DNA of 24,832 nt from Verrucomicrobiota bacterium (GCA_014860005.1 JACZKP010000107.1:1-24832), one strand, 5' to 3'. Positions 15,294-23,093 are shown, counted from the first letter of the stretch. Translations and numbers: made by a program. The notes: generated by a model from the letters alone, not told the origin.

Positions 15294-15937
15294 TCCGCCG
15301 CTCCACTGACATCAAGGTCGTCACCATTGAGGACGATGACGAGTTTCGAGGGTATCTGGCCGCACTGATCAGTGGGGCGGATGGATTCCACTGCGTCGGT
15401 GCCTATCGCAGTGTCGAGACGGCCCTAAAGCACCTCCCAGTGGAACAACCGGAGGTCCTGCTGCTGGACTTGGAGTTGCCAGGCAGGCAAGGGTTGGAGG
15501 TGATTTCCGAAATTGTGACCCGCTGGCCAAAAATGGCCGTATTGGTCCTCACAGTCCACGACGATTGCGCCCGGCTGTTTGAAGCGTTGGAGGCAGGGGC
15601 CATTGGTTATCTGGTCAAACCGGTTGCTCCAATCCGACTCCTGGAGGCGATCACCGAGGCGCGGACTGGAGGTTCGCCGATGTCCAGCCAGATTGCCCGG
15701 CTGGTGGTCCGGCGTTTCCAGGAGCAGGGCCGTTTACGAACCAAGCTCGAAGCCCTTACCCTTCGCGAAACAGAAATTCTGGATCACATTGCGCGGGGAC
15801 TGGACACCAAGGAAATCGCCAGTCTGCTTGGCATCAGCGGTCGGACCATCGGCAGCCACCTGCGAAACATCTACGACAAACTCCACGTCCATTCCCGTGC
15901 TGCCGCTGTGGCAAGGTTTCTTCAGGCCGGGCCGTAG
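15290..15937 (+). CDS. NarL/LuxR-type response regulator
   Basis: A 215-residue DNA-binding response regulator, the likely partner of the preceding HisKA_3 kinase. The receiver domain (about 1-125) has the acidic pair D15/D16 (IEDDDE), the phospho-acceptor D60 (LLLDLELPG), T88 (VLVLTVHDD) and K110 (GYLVKP). The C-terminal LuxR-type helix-turn-helix runs from about residue 155 (LTLRETEILDHIARGLDTKE, then IASLLGISGRTIGSHLRNIY). All key residues are intact. The start MIRRSTDIKVVTIEDDD is the only sensible one; no strong ribosome site is visible, so expression may depend on translation through the upstream small frame. HisKA_3 kinases normally pair with NarL-type regulators, which supports the pairing. 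Confidence 0.95.
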   Translation: MIRRSTDIKVVTIEDDDEFRGYLAALISGADGFHCVGAYRSVETALKHLPVEQPEVLLLDLELPGRQGLEVISEIVTRWPKMAVLVLTVHDDCARLFEALEAGAIGYLVKPVAPIRLLEAITEARTGGSPMSSQIARLVVRRFQEQGRLRTKLEALTLRETEILDHIARGLDTKEIASLLGISGRTIGSHLRNIYDKLHVHSRAAAVARFLQAGP

Positions 15938-15943
15938 CTGAGA

Positions 15944-16030
15944 TCATTGGCACAGTGATTCCTGGATTTCCTGAATCTTCTGCTCGCTGAAGGCGGCGGG
16001 TGCTGCACCGAGGTCGTCCCAAATTCCGAA
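15944..16030 (-). pseudogene. Possible remnant of the C-terminal end of a LamG-like protein
   Basis: On the minus strand the last 28 codons before a stop read FGIWDDLGAAPAAFSEQK and then IQEIQESLCQ. This resembles the 'DDLxxxxxALSxxxIxxI' ending of LamG/concanavalin-like secreted proteins. Nothing protein-like lies upstream in the frame. The assignment is a weak resemblance from memory. Confidence 0.2.
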
Positions 16031-16156
16031 CCTGCAACATGCGTCAAACGACGCACACACGATGAAATCCAAGCAGGAGTACAACGGGAATTGCGCATGT
16101 TGACGGGTATCTATGCAGACTGGAGGACTGCAGAATCTTACCCGTAACTCGTTGTT

Positions 16157-17602
16157 ATGAAAACATGCCAGTCCCTCCACTCCCAGACAGCCGCAATATC
16201 CGGTCAGCACACCTCCATCAATCGGTTTAAGCAAATATTATGGTTCTGCCTTGTAGCCGGTGTTGGCTTGAATTCGACCGCCCAGACACCGGTCTGCGGT
16301 ACCATCACCACAGCCACTTGGACGCCTGCGCGAAATCCGTACATCATTGGTTGCGACTCCACAGTTCCATCCGGCCAGACGTTGACAATTCAGCCAGGTG
16401 TCACAGTCTGGATGGGATCGAATGTTGCGCTGACGGTTAATGGAGCAATTCAGTCCGTCGGAACTCCGGGAGCGAGAATCAGCTTCCAGCAACCCACCGG
16501 AGCCACTTATCAATGGAACCGGATTCATCTTAATTACAGTGGCGCCACCAACCGTTTCAAATACTGCGACTTTCAAAACGCTGACATCGCGATCAGCATG
16601 CGAGTCTATGGAGGTGAATTCACAATGATTGCAAAGATCTACAACAGCACGTTCATCAACTGTACGTCGGCGGGGATTTACGGTGAATCACGTGGCCTAC
16701 GTGCGGTTGAACCTGTAGGGAATTCCTACCTGAAGCCATTCATCAAGAATTGCCTCTTTCAGGATTCAAGGGATGGCTGCGTATTTCTGATATGGGGGCA
16801 AAGCCAGTCCATAGTATCCAACTATCGCAGCGGCTTTGCGCATCCGGTAATCGCTGCAAACGTGTTCAGTAACTTGACCGGGTCGGCATTGTCACTGTCA
16901 GTAGCTAATTTTGCGGGCGGTGGGCAACCTGTCTTTGCTAACAATACGTTGATCAACTGCCACACGGGCGTTGAAGGCTTGGATCCGTGGAACGCCATTA
17001 TTCAGAATAACATCTTCGTGGGTTGCACCAATGCGGTGAAGAAAACCGGCTCGCTTTCACTGACGACGAGTTACAACGCATTTCACGAAAACGCCGCCAA
17101 TTTTGGCGGTTACCCGCCGAACTACGGTGCGCCGATCATTCCGAACCGTAACGGCACGATGGCCGACCTGTTCTTCAACATCTTTGAGAATCCCCAATTT
17201 GTTGGTGCGAATGATCTGCGTCTCGCAACCGGCTCTCCCTGTATAGATGCGGGTACTTCGGGTTGGGAATTCACAGATATGTGTTTCCCGCCCGGGCAGG
17301 GAACCGCTTTTCCCGATTTGGGCGCTTATGGCGGTCCGGATGCATGCAATTGGTTGGAGGTCGTTCCGCTCGCTTCCACCACCCCATGGATGAGCGTCAC
17401 CAACAACACCGCCTACCTGAATTGGGACGCCATTCCCCGTTCGTCGTACCGGATTGAGTACCTCACCAACGCCATGGACACTCAATGGAAGAATCTGGTG
17501 GACCTGATTCCGCTCGAGAAAAGGAATTCCCGAAACGTGACCGCTACGAACAGCGAGCGGTATTTCCGCATTCAGAGCCTGGGGAGAACCCCGGGCAGTT
17601 AG
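16157..17602 (+). CDS. Secreted right-handed parallel beta-helix protein
   Basis: A 481-residue protein of unknown substrate. A long N-terminus (~25 residues) precedes a hydrophobic signal segment (ILWFCLVAGVGLNSTAQ), so it should be exported. Next comes a beta-helix fold: short Asn- and Gly-rich rungs such as FKYCDFQNADIAISMRVYG, IYNSTFINCTSAGIYGESRG, ANNTLINCHTGVEG and IQNNIFVGCTNAVKKT. The typical closing motif LRLATGSPCIDAGTSGW...FPDLGAYGG follows. The C-terminal part (SVTNNTAYLNWDAIPRSSYR, then IEYLTNA) is a small beta domain seen at the end of many Verrucomicrobia secreted proteins. The gene looks less GC-rich than its neighbours, a possible sign of different selection or transfer. It could be a polysaccharide lyase-like enzyme or a surface binder; no catalytic residues can be named. 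It may be a target of the adjacent two-component system. Confidence 0.8.
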   Translation: MKTCQSLHSQTAAISGQHTSINRFKQILWFCLVAGVGLNSTAQTPVCGTITTATWTPARNPYIIGCDSTVPSGQTLTIQPGVTVWMGSNVALTVNGAIQSVGTPGARISFQQPTGATYQWNRIHLNYSGATNRFKYCDFQNADIAISMRVYGGEFTMIAKIYNSTFINCTSAGIYGESRGLRAVEPVGNSYLKPFIKNCLFQDSRDGCVFLIWGQSQSIVSNYRSGFAHPVIAANVFSNLTGSALSLSVANFAGGGQPVFANNTLINCHTGVEGLDPWNAIIQNNIFVGCTNAVKKTGSLSLTTSYNAFHENAANFGGYPPNYGAPIIPNRNGTMADLFFNIFENPQFVGANDLRLATGSPCIDAGTSGWEFTDMCFPPGQGTAFPDLGAYGGPDACNWLEVVPLASTTPWMSVTNNTAYLNWDAIPRSSYRIEYLTNAMDTQWKNLVDLIPLEKRNSRNVTATNSERYFRIQSLGRTPGS

Positions 17603-17729
17603 CCCACGTTCTTCTCGAATACTCCCACGCTGTTCTTGCGCGCCATTGAGCAGTAAGGCTGCAAGACCAAGAGGGGCACAGACGCTGCGAACCCCTCCGG
17701 TAGTGTTGGCCTGCTGATCCAAAAACAAA

Positions 17730-17760
17730 AAGCGCCCCATGCTTGCAGCACGGGGCGCTT
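17730..17760 (-). terminator. Strong rho-independent terminator of the minus-strand cluster
   Basis: AAGCGCCCC (17730-17738) pairs perfectly with GGGGCGCTT (17752-17760). Read on the minus strand the hairpin is followed by TTTTTGTTTTT. It ends transcription of the gene that stops at 17779. It may also slow plus-strand transcripts from the beta-helix gene, although the plus strand lacks a T-run after it. Confidence 0.85.
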
Positions 17761-17778
17761 GATTCAGACAAATCCGTC

Positions 17779-18243
17779 TCAATTCACCCGCTTGAGCGTC
17801 ACGAGCCAGGCGGTTTTGTGCGGGGCATTGCCGCCGAGCACCAACATTTCGCCTTTGGGCAGGGATTGGGTGCGTTTCAATACCGCTTCACCTTTGCCGA
17901 AAAGGGAGACTTCCACCTTGTCGCCGCCTACCGCCTTGACCTCCAGCGCACACTTGTCACTCAACGCCACCTTGTTGCCGCCCTGTGTTGCCACTGTCAG
18001 CGGCTTGCGGTTCACTTCGAAGTAGCTCTTCCATTTCAGCGGCAGTTCATCAAGCTTCTTGCGGATTTCGGCCTCCACTTTCTTGTGCTTGGGATTCGGG
18101 GATTTCTCGTCGTTGGTGGCCCAGATAAGCTGGGTCTCGAACTTCAACTCGGAGGCTTGAACCCGCCAACCGGTGACCAGCATCAATGTCAGCACAAGCA
18201 CGATCCCGCCAAACGGGAACGCGGGTGTGAAGGAGTGTTTCAT
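17779..18243 (-). CDS. Small exported protein of the sigma/anti-sigma cluster, function unknown
   Basis: A 154-residue protein. MKHSFTPAFPFGGIVLVLTLMLVTGWRVQA is a clear signal peptide, which is why the ATG at 18243 is chosen over a longer frame starting at 18309. The mature part has a Lys-rich helix (NPKHKKVEAEIRKKLDELPL) followed by a beta-rich half with VALSDKCALEVKAVGGDKVE and a KTAWLVTLKRVN ending. I recall similar proteins beside ECF sigma factors in Verrucomicrobia but know no function. It begins 20 bp after the anti-sigma-like gene and ends 18 bp before a terminator, so it is the last gene of that unit. An envelope protein reporting to, or controlled by, the sigma factor is a reasonable guess. 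Confidence 0.75.
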   Translation of the reverse strand: MKHSFTPAFPFGGIVLVLTLMLVTGWRVQASELKFETQLIWATNDEKSPNPKHKKVEAEIRKKLDELPLKWKSYFEVNRKPLTVATQGGNKVALSDKCALEVKAVGGDKVEVSLFGKGEAVLKRTQSLPKGEMLVLGGNAPHKTAWLVTLKRVN

Positions 18244-18263
18244 TTGCACGCGAGTGTAGTGGC

Positions 18264-18770
18264 TCAATTGAAATCCGCAAAGTCGTTTTCCGCGGGGAAG
18301 GTTACCCACACCAGCGTCATGCCCGCCGAATAATCCTGGTAGGTAAACGCTTCAGAATCGGTCAGGGCCATTTCCATTTCCGACGCCGCATACGTCCCAA
18401 CCGGGCTGAGTTGCTGGGTGACCAGGACCACGGCCACCAGTAATCCCGCCAGTGCGCCGGCCGGAATGAGCAGCCGGCGCAGGGTCACGAAAAAGGAGGC
18501 GGGCGTTTGGGTGGGTTCCGCTTTCTCCAAGCGCCGGATATCACGTTCGATCTTGGACCAGTAGAACTCACGGATTTCCGGTAATTTGAGGTCCGGCTCA
18601 TGTCCCGCCAGTGCGGTCTGCGTATTCTTCAGTTCCGTGAGCAGGGCACGGGCGTCCGCGTCGCGGGCCACATACTCCGCCATCTCACTCGCTTCGCCGG
18701 CCGGTAGTTCGCCGTCCAGATACGCCTGCAGTTTGAATTCCAATTCCTGTTTCATTTCACCCATCTCCAT
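18264..18770 (-). CDS. Membrane-anchored anti-sigma-factor-like protein
   Basis: A 168-residue protein directly following an ECF sigma gene (the ATG at 18770 touches the sigma stop). The N-terminal ~50 residues (LQAYLDGELPAGEASEMAEY) match the usual anti-sigma domain that grips the sigma factor in the cytoplasm. There is no Cys anywhere, so the HxxxCxxC zinc site of many such proteins is missing. One membrane helix lies at about residues 99-118 (LLIPAGALAGLLVAVVLVTQ). The ~50 residues outside end in acidic DFADFN. Internal ATGs at 18764 and 18755 are alternative starts; GGAG lies at a good distance before the 18755 one. The role is inferred from position and topology. Confidence 0.8.
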   Translation of the reverse strand: MEMGEMKQELEFKLQAYLDGELPAGEASEMAEYVARDADARALLTELKNTQTALAGHEPDLKLPEIREFYWSKIERDIRRLEKAEPTQTPASFFVTLRRLLIPAGALAGLLVAVVLVTQQLSPVGTYAASEMEMALTDSEAFTYQDYSAGMTLVWVTFPAENDFADFN

Positions 18771-19364
18771 TCACTCCGACTTTTTTAAATCTGCCAGCAA
18801 CACCGCCATCTTGCGGCGCGCGTAAAACAACCGTGACATCACCGTGCCAATCGAACATTCCATCGCTTTGGCAATTTCTTTGTATTCCATGTGTTCAAAC
18901 TCATGCAACACGAGCGCCGTGCGGTGCGCGTAAGAAAGCTGGCTCAAAGCCTGATCAATCCGTTGCCGCAATTCTGCGCGTTCCAACCCCTCGGTCGGGT
19001 TCACCGTCACCACCGGCATTTGCCGTTCCACCCCGCCGGATTCCTCGTCCATCGCTTCGATGGATTCGGTGCGTTGTCGTTTGTGCCGGCGCAACTGGTC
19101 CAGGCACAGGTTGATGACGATCCGCGTCATCCAAGTGCCGAAGCTCGATTCACCCTGAAACTGCTTCAGCCGTTGCCAGGCCTTGACCCAGGCTTCCTGG
19201 GAAAGATCCAATGCCTCTTCCTCGTTCCGCATCATGCTGTAGGCCCGTGCGTAAATCTTGTCCCGATGGCGGGCCACCAGTTCCTCGAAGGCGACCATGT
19301 CACCCGCCTTCGCGGCCGTCACCAACGACTTGTCGTCGGCAGAGGAAAAGCTTTTTTCACTCAT
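18771..19364 (-). CDS. ECF-type RNA polymerase sigma factor (RpoE-like)
   Basis: A 197-residue sigma-70 family factor with only regions 2 and 4. Region 2 reads AFEELVARHRDKIYARAYSM, then EALDLSQEAWVKAWQRLKQF and TWMTRIVINLCLDQLRRHKR. Region 4 holds LSYAHRTALVLHEFEHMEYK followed by the helix-turn-helix EIAKAMECSIGTVMSRLFYA. The linker is rather long and acidic (SIEAMDEESGGVERQM). It is paired with the anti-sigma-like gene downstream, as usual for ECF factors answering envelope signals. Only 39 bp separate it from hisB upstream, so it is either read through from hisB or its promoter lies inside that gene. Confidence 0.95.
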   Translation of the reverse strand: MSEKSFSSADDKSLVTAAKAGDMVAFEELVARHRDKIYARAYSMMRNEEEALDLSQEAWVKAWQRLKQFQGESSFGTWMTRIVINLCLDQLRRHKRQRTESIEAMDEESGGVERQMPVVTVNPTEGLERAELRQRIDQALSQLSYAHRTALVLHEFEHMEYKEIAKAMECSIGTVMSRLFYARRKMAVLLADLKKSE

Positions 19365-19403
19365 CGGTTCGACGGGGTGGAATCATCTGCTATTCAAGGC
19401 CCT

Positions 19404-20066
19404 CTAAAGTTTTCCCTTGGTGGAAGGCAGGCGTCCGGCAATGCGCGGATCCCGCTGGCAGGCAACATCCACCGCCTTCGCAAAGGCCTTGAACAGCGCC
19501 TCCACAATGTGATGCGGCTCGTCGCCGTAAAGCAGTTCCAGATGAAGATTGCAGCGGGCTTCGTTGGCGAAGCCTTGGAAAAACTCCCGCGCCAGTCCAA
19601 ACCGGAAGGCGCTCGACATGTCTTGCGTCCGTTCTGTCCGGCTCAGCTTCCGGTAAGCCTGGTCGCTCAGACCGCGCCAGACCAGATAGGGTCGCCCGCT
19701 GAAATCAATCACGCACCGTGCCAGACATTCGTCCATGGGGACGTATGCCTCGCCGGTAAATGGGTTGCGCGGATGAAAGCCCGTGCCGTACCGGCGGATG
19801 CCGCGTTTGTCGCCCAACGTCTGTGCGAACGCGTGCCCCAGCGCAATACCGCAATCTTCGACGGTGTGATGCGCATCCACTTCCAAGTCACCGGTGCAAC
19901 GCAACGTCAGGTCCACAACGGCGTGTTTCGCGAACAACACCAGCATGTGATCAAAGAACGGGACGCCGGTCTTGACCGATCCCCTGCCCTGCCCATCAAG
20001 TTTAAGCTTGATGGCGACACGGGTTTCTTTGGTCGTCCGCTTCACTTGAGCCTGCCGGAGTTTCAT
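19404..20066 (-). CDS. hisB: Imidazoleglycerol-phosphate dehydratase HisB
   Basis: A 220-residue, manganese-dependent enzyme that dehydrates imidazole glycerol phosphate to imidazole acetol phosphate, step six/seven of histidine synthesis. The metal-ligand motifs are intact: FFDHML (D39-H40), DAHHTVED (H66-H67, E70-D71) and HHIVEALFKAFAKA (H185-H186, E189). Family members are usually near 195-200 residues. The extra length comes mainly from about 12 residues between RYG and AYVPMDE (about 95-106, TGFHPRNPFTGE) and from a longer stretch near 134-152. This makes it an unusual monofunctional HisB. No other his gene is in the window. The start at 20066 (MKLRQAQVKRTTKETRV) fits the family. Confidence 0.93.
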   Translation of the reverse strand: MKLRQAQVKRTTKETRVAIKLKLDGQGRGSVKTGVPFFDHMLVLFAKHAVVDLTLRCTGDLEVDAHHTVEDCGIALGHAFAQTLGDKRGIRRYGTGFHPRNPFTGEAYVPMDECLARCVIDFSGRPYLVWRGLSDQAYRKLSRTERTQDMSSAFRFGLAREFFQGFANEARCNLHLELLYGDEPHHIVEALFKAFAKAVDVACQRDPRIAGRLPSTKGKL

Positions 20067-20119
20067 TCACGCCAATAAACCAGACTCCGGGCCGGAGAGA
20101 AACATCAATTTCCATGCGG

Positions 20120-21028
20120 TCAATTGCGCCCAGCCGCCTCGGACCGGATTTCATCAATCTGCTTTTGTAGGGAATCCGGACTCGGCGAATGGGCTTTCGC
20201 CAACGTCAGCCACTGGATTGCCTTCTCCGGATTGCCGGCCTCCTGCTCCAGCTTGCCTAGGCGAACGGTGATACCCAGGAAGCTTTGTCGGTCGGGCTCC
20301 TCTTTGTTGCCTTCATTCTGCTGCCATAAACGGTAGGCGTGCTGCAGGAGATTGCGGGCGCGCGGAATGTCCTTGTGAGATTCGAAATAAAGGCGGCCCA
20401 GCTCGAAATAGAGTTCGTGGGACTGCGGATTGGCCTTCAGCCCCTCGCGCAGGAATCGTTCAGCCTGGTCGGAGCGCTTTTGATCCACCCGCAACCAGTA
20501 CGCGCCCACCGCATAAGTTTCCACGCGTTGCGGGTCCAATTCGGCTGCGAGTTTCAACCAAGGCAGAATCTCCCGCGCCTTGCCCCCCTCCAGATGCTTG
20601 TGCTCCGTAACGATGAAGTTCCTCCCAAAGCGCTCGATCCAATCCTGCGGTTGGCCCATGAAGGTCGTGTCGCATTTGTGGCCCTCAGGAAGGCTTTCCT
20701 CGCCGTGTTCATGCGAATGCTCGTGATCATGGTCATGCTCACAGTCTTCCGTATGCACGTGCGCCTCCGCCGTTTCTGCAGCGGCTTTTTCTCTTTGCTC
20801 GGCGGCAGCCGCCTGGTCGAAAATGGACGGATAGAAACCGCTGTGGAGATACACGTCGGCCTTGACGGCGAGATGGTTGGCGAACATGCGCCGGCCTTCG
20901 CCCAGCATGACCTCAAGTGCGTTGCCAGAATACCGCTCACCCTCGCGCGTGACGCGCGGATCCACCCAGGCGCTCAAGCTGAACGCCAGCACCAGCAAGA
21001 CGATTAGTAGCAAGGCGGATCGTGTCAT
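20120..21028 (-). CDS. Membrane-anchored TPR protein with a His-rich, probably metal-binding segment
   Basis: A 302-residue protein. A signal anchor (LLLIVLLVLAFSLSA) is followed by a short conserved-looking part (NHLAVKADVYLHSGFYPSIF). Residues ~90-119 contain nine His, two Cys and many Asp and Glu, in HVHTEDCEHDHDHEHSHEHG and onward. The second half has at least three TPR-like helix pairs (ILPWLKLAAELDPQRVETYA, AERFLREGLKANPQSHELYF, ARNLLQHAYRLW), a protein-protein interaction scaffold. The domain probably faces the periplasm. It sits 139 bp after an ABC-2 exporter permease and 53 bp before hisB. Metal binding is inferred from composition only. Confidence 0.75.
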   Translation of the reverse strand: MTRSALLLIVLLVLAFSLSAWVDPRVTREGERYSGNALEVMLGEGRRMFANHLAVKADVYLHSGFYPSIFDQAAAAEQREKAAAETAEAHVHTEDCEHDHDHEHSHEHGEESLPEGHKCDTTFMGQPQDWIERFGRNFIVTEHKHLEGGKAREILPWLKLAAELDPQRVETYAVGAYWLRVDQKRSDQAERFLREGLKANPQSHELYFELGRLYFESHKDIPRARNLLQHAYRLWQQNEGNKEEPDRQSFLGITVRLGKLEQEAGNPEKAIQWLTLAKAHSPSPDSLQKQIDEIRSEAAGRN

Positions 21029-21099
21029 CGTGAATGTCGGGTTAAACGTGTGAATGGCATCAATCCAAACGTCACCAAGTCAGGACGAAAACCGGCCCG

Positions 21100-21117
21100 T
21101 TCGGCGTTTGCGCCGAA
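21100..21117. other. Hairpin between the permease and TPR genes
   Basis: TTCGGCG (21100-21106) and CGCCGAA (21111-21117) form a perfect 7-bp stem with a 4-base loop, in the 139-bp gap. No T-run follows on the minus strand (ACGGGCC), so it may be an mRNA-processing or stability hairpin. Confidence 0.35.
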
Positions 21118-21167
21118 AACCCAAAGCTTGCTGCAGTTCACGGCACGGTATGGATGGAAGTTGGAGT

Positions 21168-21953
21168 TCATCCTACGGAGAGACTTTTGCGCTGAAAAGC
21201 CAACCACGCCGCAATCAGGAACGCAAACATGTAGGCCAGCCAATAGCCTGTCGCTCCGGCCATCACGCTCCAACTGATCAGCGGCTGTTCAAAGAGCAGG
21301 AGGTCGCGGTAGTTGAAGGCCCATTCCAGGTGGGGAATGCAGAAATAAAGCAGCGTGAGCAGAGTTTGCGCCGGTTCAGTCAAACGCAGCGCCACTTTAT
21401 GCAGGTGTTGTCCCACCATCAGTATTCCGCCTACCGCGATGAACGAAATGGTGATGTTCACCGATGGCGCGCTGAAAACGACTGATCCCAGCATGGCCAT
21501 CGCCACCACCACCCCCAGCGTCATCCAATGCAGCCAGGCCGCTTGAAAGTACTGCGCCAGCGGCCACGAGTGATCCCGCGAGGCCGTCACCGCGCCGAAG
21601 AACAGATAAAAAGTTATCACGGCCACGCCCACCGCCAGCCAACTCCCCAGGAACTTGCCCACCACCACCTGCCAGCGCGTGACGGGTTTCGCCAGCAACG
21701 GGAAGATGGTCCGGCTTTCCCGCTCGGCTGGAATCTGGCGGGCGGCGGTCGTCAGTGCAATCACCAGCGTCGCCAGCCAGATTAACGCCAGGCACAGTTC
21801 CTTCAGATAACCACTGATGCGCTTGTCCTCAAAAAACGTCGTGCTGCCGGCCAGCAACGTCAGCAATGCCGTCAGCACAAAGAGCACGTAGAAATCCTTC
21901 CGGCGATACAGGTCTTTAATAACCACGCCCGCGAGGGCAAAAATCGTGTTCAT
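21168..21953 (-). CDS. ABC-2 type transporter permease
   Basis: A 261-residue integral membrane protein with about six hydrophobic helices. It starts MNTIFALAGVVIKDLYRRKD, typical of ABC-2/NosY-like permeases. The conserved loop ARQIPAERESRTIFPLLAKP, followed by VTRWQVVVGKFLG, is the family signature for coupling to the ATPase. Its ATG overlaps the stop of the ATPase gene (ATGA, 21950-21953), so the two form one exporter. The substrate is not evident; such pairs export lipids, polysaccharides, drugs or copper-related factors. The nearby His-rich TPR protein might be a partner, but nothing in the sequence proves this. Confidence 0.88.
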   Translation of the reverse strand: MNTIFALAGVVIKDLYRRKDFYVLFVLTALLTLLAGSTTFFEDKRISGYLKELCLALIWLATLVIALTTAARQIPAERESRTIFPLLAKPVTRWQVVVGKFLGSWLAVGVAVITFYLFFGAVTASRDHSWPLAQYFQAAWLHWMTLGVVVAMAMLGSVVFSAPSVNITISFIAVGGILMVGQHLHKVALRLTEPAQTLLTLLYFCIPHLEWAFNYRDLLLFEQPLISWSVMAGATGYWLAYMFAFLIAAWLAFQRKSLSVG

Positions 21954-22705
21954 GGCAGTGCGTTGACTTCGTAACCCACAATCTTCAGAAAAATCTTCTC
22001 AAGATCGCAGTTGTGTTGTTGAACGAGATCACTCACGCGACCTTGCACCATTAGCTCACCCTCCCGCACGATGGCCACGCGATCGCAGACCGTTTCCACC
22101 TCGCCCAATTCGTGCGAGGAGAAGAACACCGTCTTACCCTCGTGCTTCAGGCGCTGGATGATCTCCCGCACTTTCATGCGGCCCAGCGGATCCAATCCGC
22201 TCGTGGGTTCATCCAGAATCAACAGGTCAGGATTATTAATCAGCGCCTGGGCCAGCCCCACGCGTTGCTGCATACCCTTGGAATAGGTTTTGATCTGGCG
22301 TTTGCCCGCGTGTTCGAGTTCCACCAGTTTAAGCAGGCCGGCGATTCGTTTATCCGCCTCCGCCCTGTTCAGCCCAAAGATGCGCGCGTAGAAACGCAAC
22401 AATTCCTCAGCCGTCAGAAACTTGTAGTAGTAGGTGTTCTCCGGCAGATAGCCGATTCGCTGTCGGGCAATGGGCTGGCGCACGTCAATGCCAAACAAAC
22501 TCGCCGACCCACTGCTGGGCGGCACGAACCCGAGCAACACGTTCATCGTGGTGGTCTTGCCCGCGCCGTTTGGTCCCAGAAAGCCAAACACCTCGCCCGC
22601 GCTGACCTCCAGGTCAAGTCCCGCCAACGCCACCTTTGTGCCGTTACGCGATTCCCGATTCGGGTATTCGACCCGCAGCTTCTCGGTTTTAACGATCACG
22701 CTCAT
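21950..22705 (-). CDS. ABC transporter ATP-binding protein
   Basis: A 251-residue nucleotide-binding subunit that powers the permease encoded next. Walker A is GPNGAGKTTT. The signature motif is YSKGMQQRVGLAQAL and Walker B is LLILDEPTSGLDP. The H-loop is FFSSHELGEVE, with VCDRVAIVREGELMVQGRV after it. The domain order and the LPENTYYYKFLTAEELLRFY stretch place it in the ABC-2/NosF-like (CcmA) group. The ATG at 22705 (MSVIVKTEKLRVEYPN) fits better than the frame extended to 22744, whose extra 13 residues look non-coding; AGGCGG lies just before it. First gene of the long minus-strand run. Confidence 0.95.
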   Translation of the reverse strand: MSVIVKTEKLRVEYPNRESRNGTKVALAGLDLEVSAGEVFGFLGPNGAGKTTTMNVLLGFVPPSSGSASLFGIDVRQPIARQRIGYLPENTYYYKFLTAEELLRFYARIFGLNRAEADKRIAGLLKLVELEHAGKRQIKTYSKGMQQRVGLAQALINNPDLLILDEPTSGLDPLGRMKVREIIQRLKHEGKTVFFSSHELGEVETVCDRVAIVREGELMVQGRVSDLVQQHNCDLEKIFLKIVGYEVNALP

Positions 22706-23093
22706 GGTCCGCCTAACTGATTGTTCCACACATACCTTGCGCATATAGCAAATCGCCCGCCAACGTCAACTCTGCGGATCATTCTCCGCAACGTTATCCC
22801 AAGCTGGAAGGGACGGCGATCCGACGGAAGAAATGCCTATTCTTTAGCCTGCCTACCACGGCCCTGCGCGGCGGGAAAAGCACCACCACAAGTTACGGCG
22901 TCCCCATCCAGCGCGATAACGCGAGAACGTGCTCAGATATGTTGGCACAAATCACTTACTCCTTGGCTTGCTGCGAGAAGGGCACGGCGTTGGCGTCGCC
23001 CTGAATCTCAAGGCGGCGCAGCAGCACCGCCTTTCCGTTCCGCGTCGTTGCCTTGAGTTTACGGTTCATCTTAGAATGCCCTCGCACTTGAAC
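22706..23093. other. Divergent intergenic region between ABC ATPase and nitrilase
   Basis: About 390 bp. It must hold promoters for both directions. No convincing -35/-10 pair stands out. The only recognisable content is a short Clp N-domain-like reading frame at about 22920-23015, listed separately. The rest shows no RNA gene or repeat that I can identify. Confidence 0.45.
22920..23015 (+). pseudogene. Relic of a Clp N-terminal (Clp_N) domain gene
   Basis: In the frame starting at 22920 (just after a stop at 22917-22919) the translation reads RENVLRYVGTNHLLLGLLRE, then GHGVGVALNLKA. The core YVGTxHLLLGLLREGxGV is almost identical to the Clp_N repeat of ClpC/ClpA-type proteins. Nothing Clp-like precedes it in frame, and homology stops after about 30 residues. 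The frame happens to run on into the nitrilase gene. Most likely a decayed gene fragment; a fused N-terminal extension of the nitrilase is possible but unlikely. Confidence 0.6.

Noticed and set aside
17730..17760. Intrinsic terminator for the plus-strand beta-helix gene
   Set aside because: No T-run follows on the plus strand; the A-rich side is upstream. Assigned to the minus-strand cluster instead.
22929..23093. Long N-terminal extension of the nitrilase from a GTG at 22929
   Set aside because: The added residues are Clp_N-like and then unstructured; the family start matches [16 protein letters not shown] at 23094.
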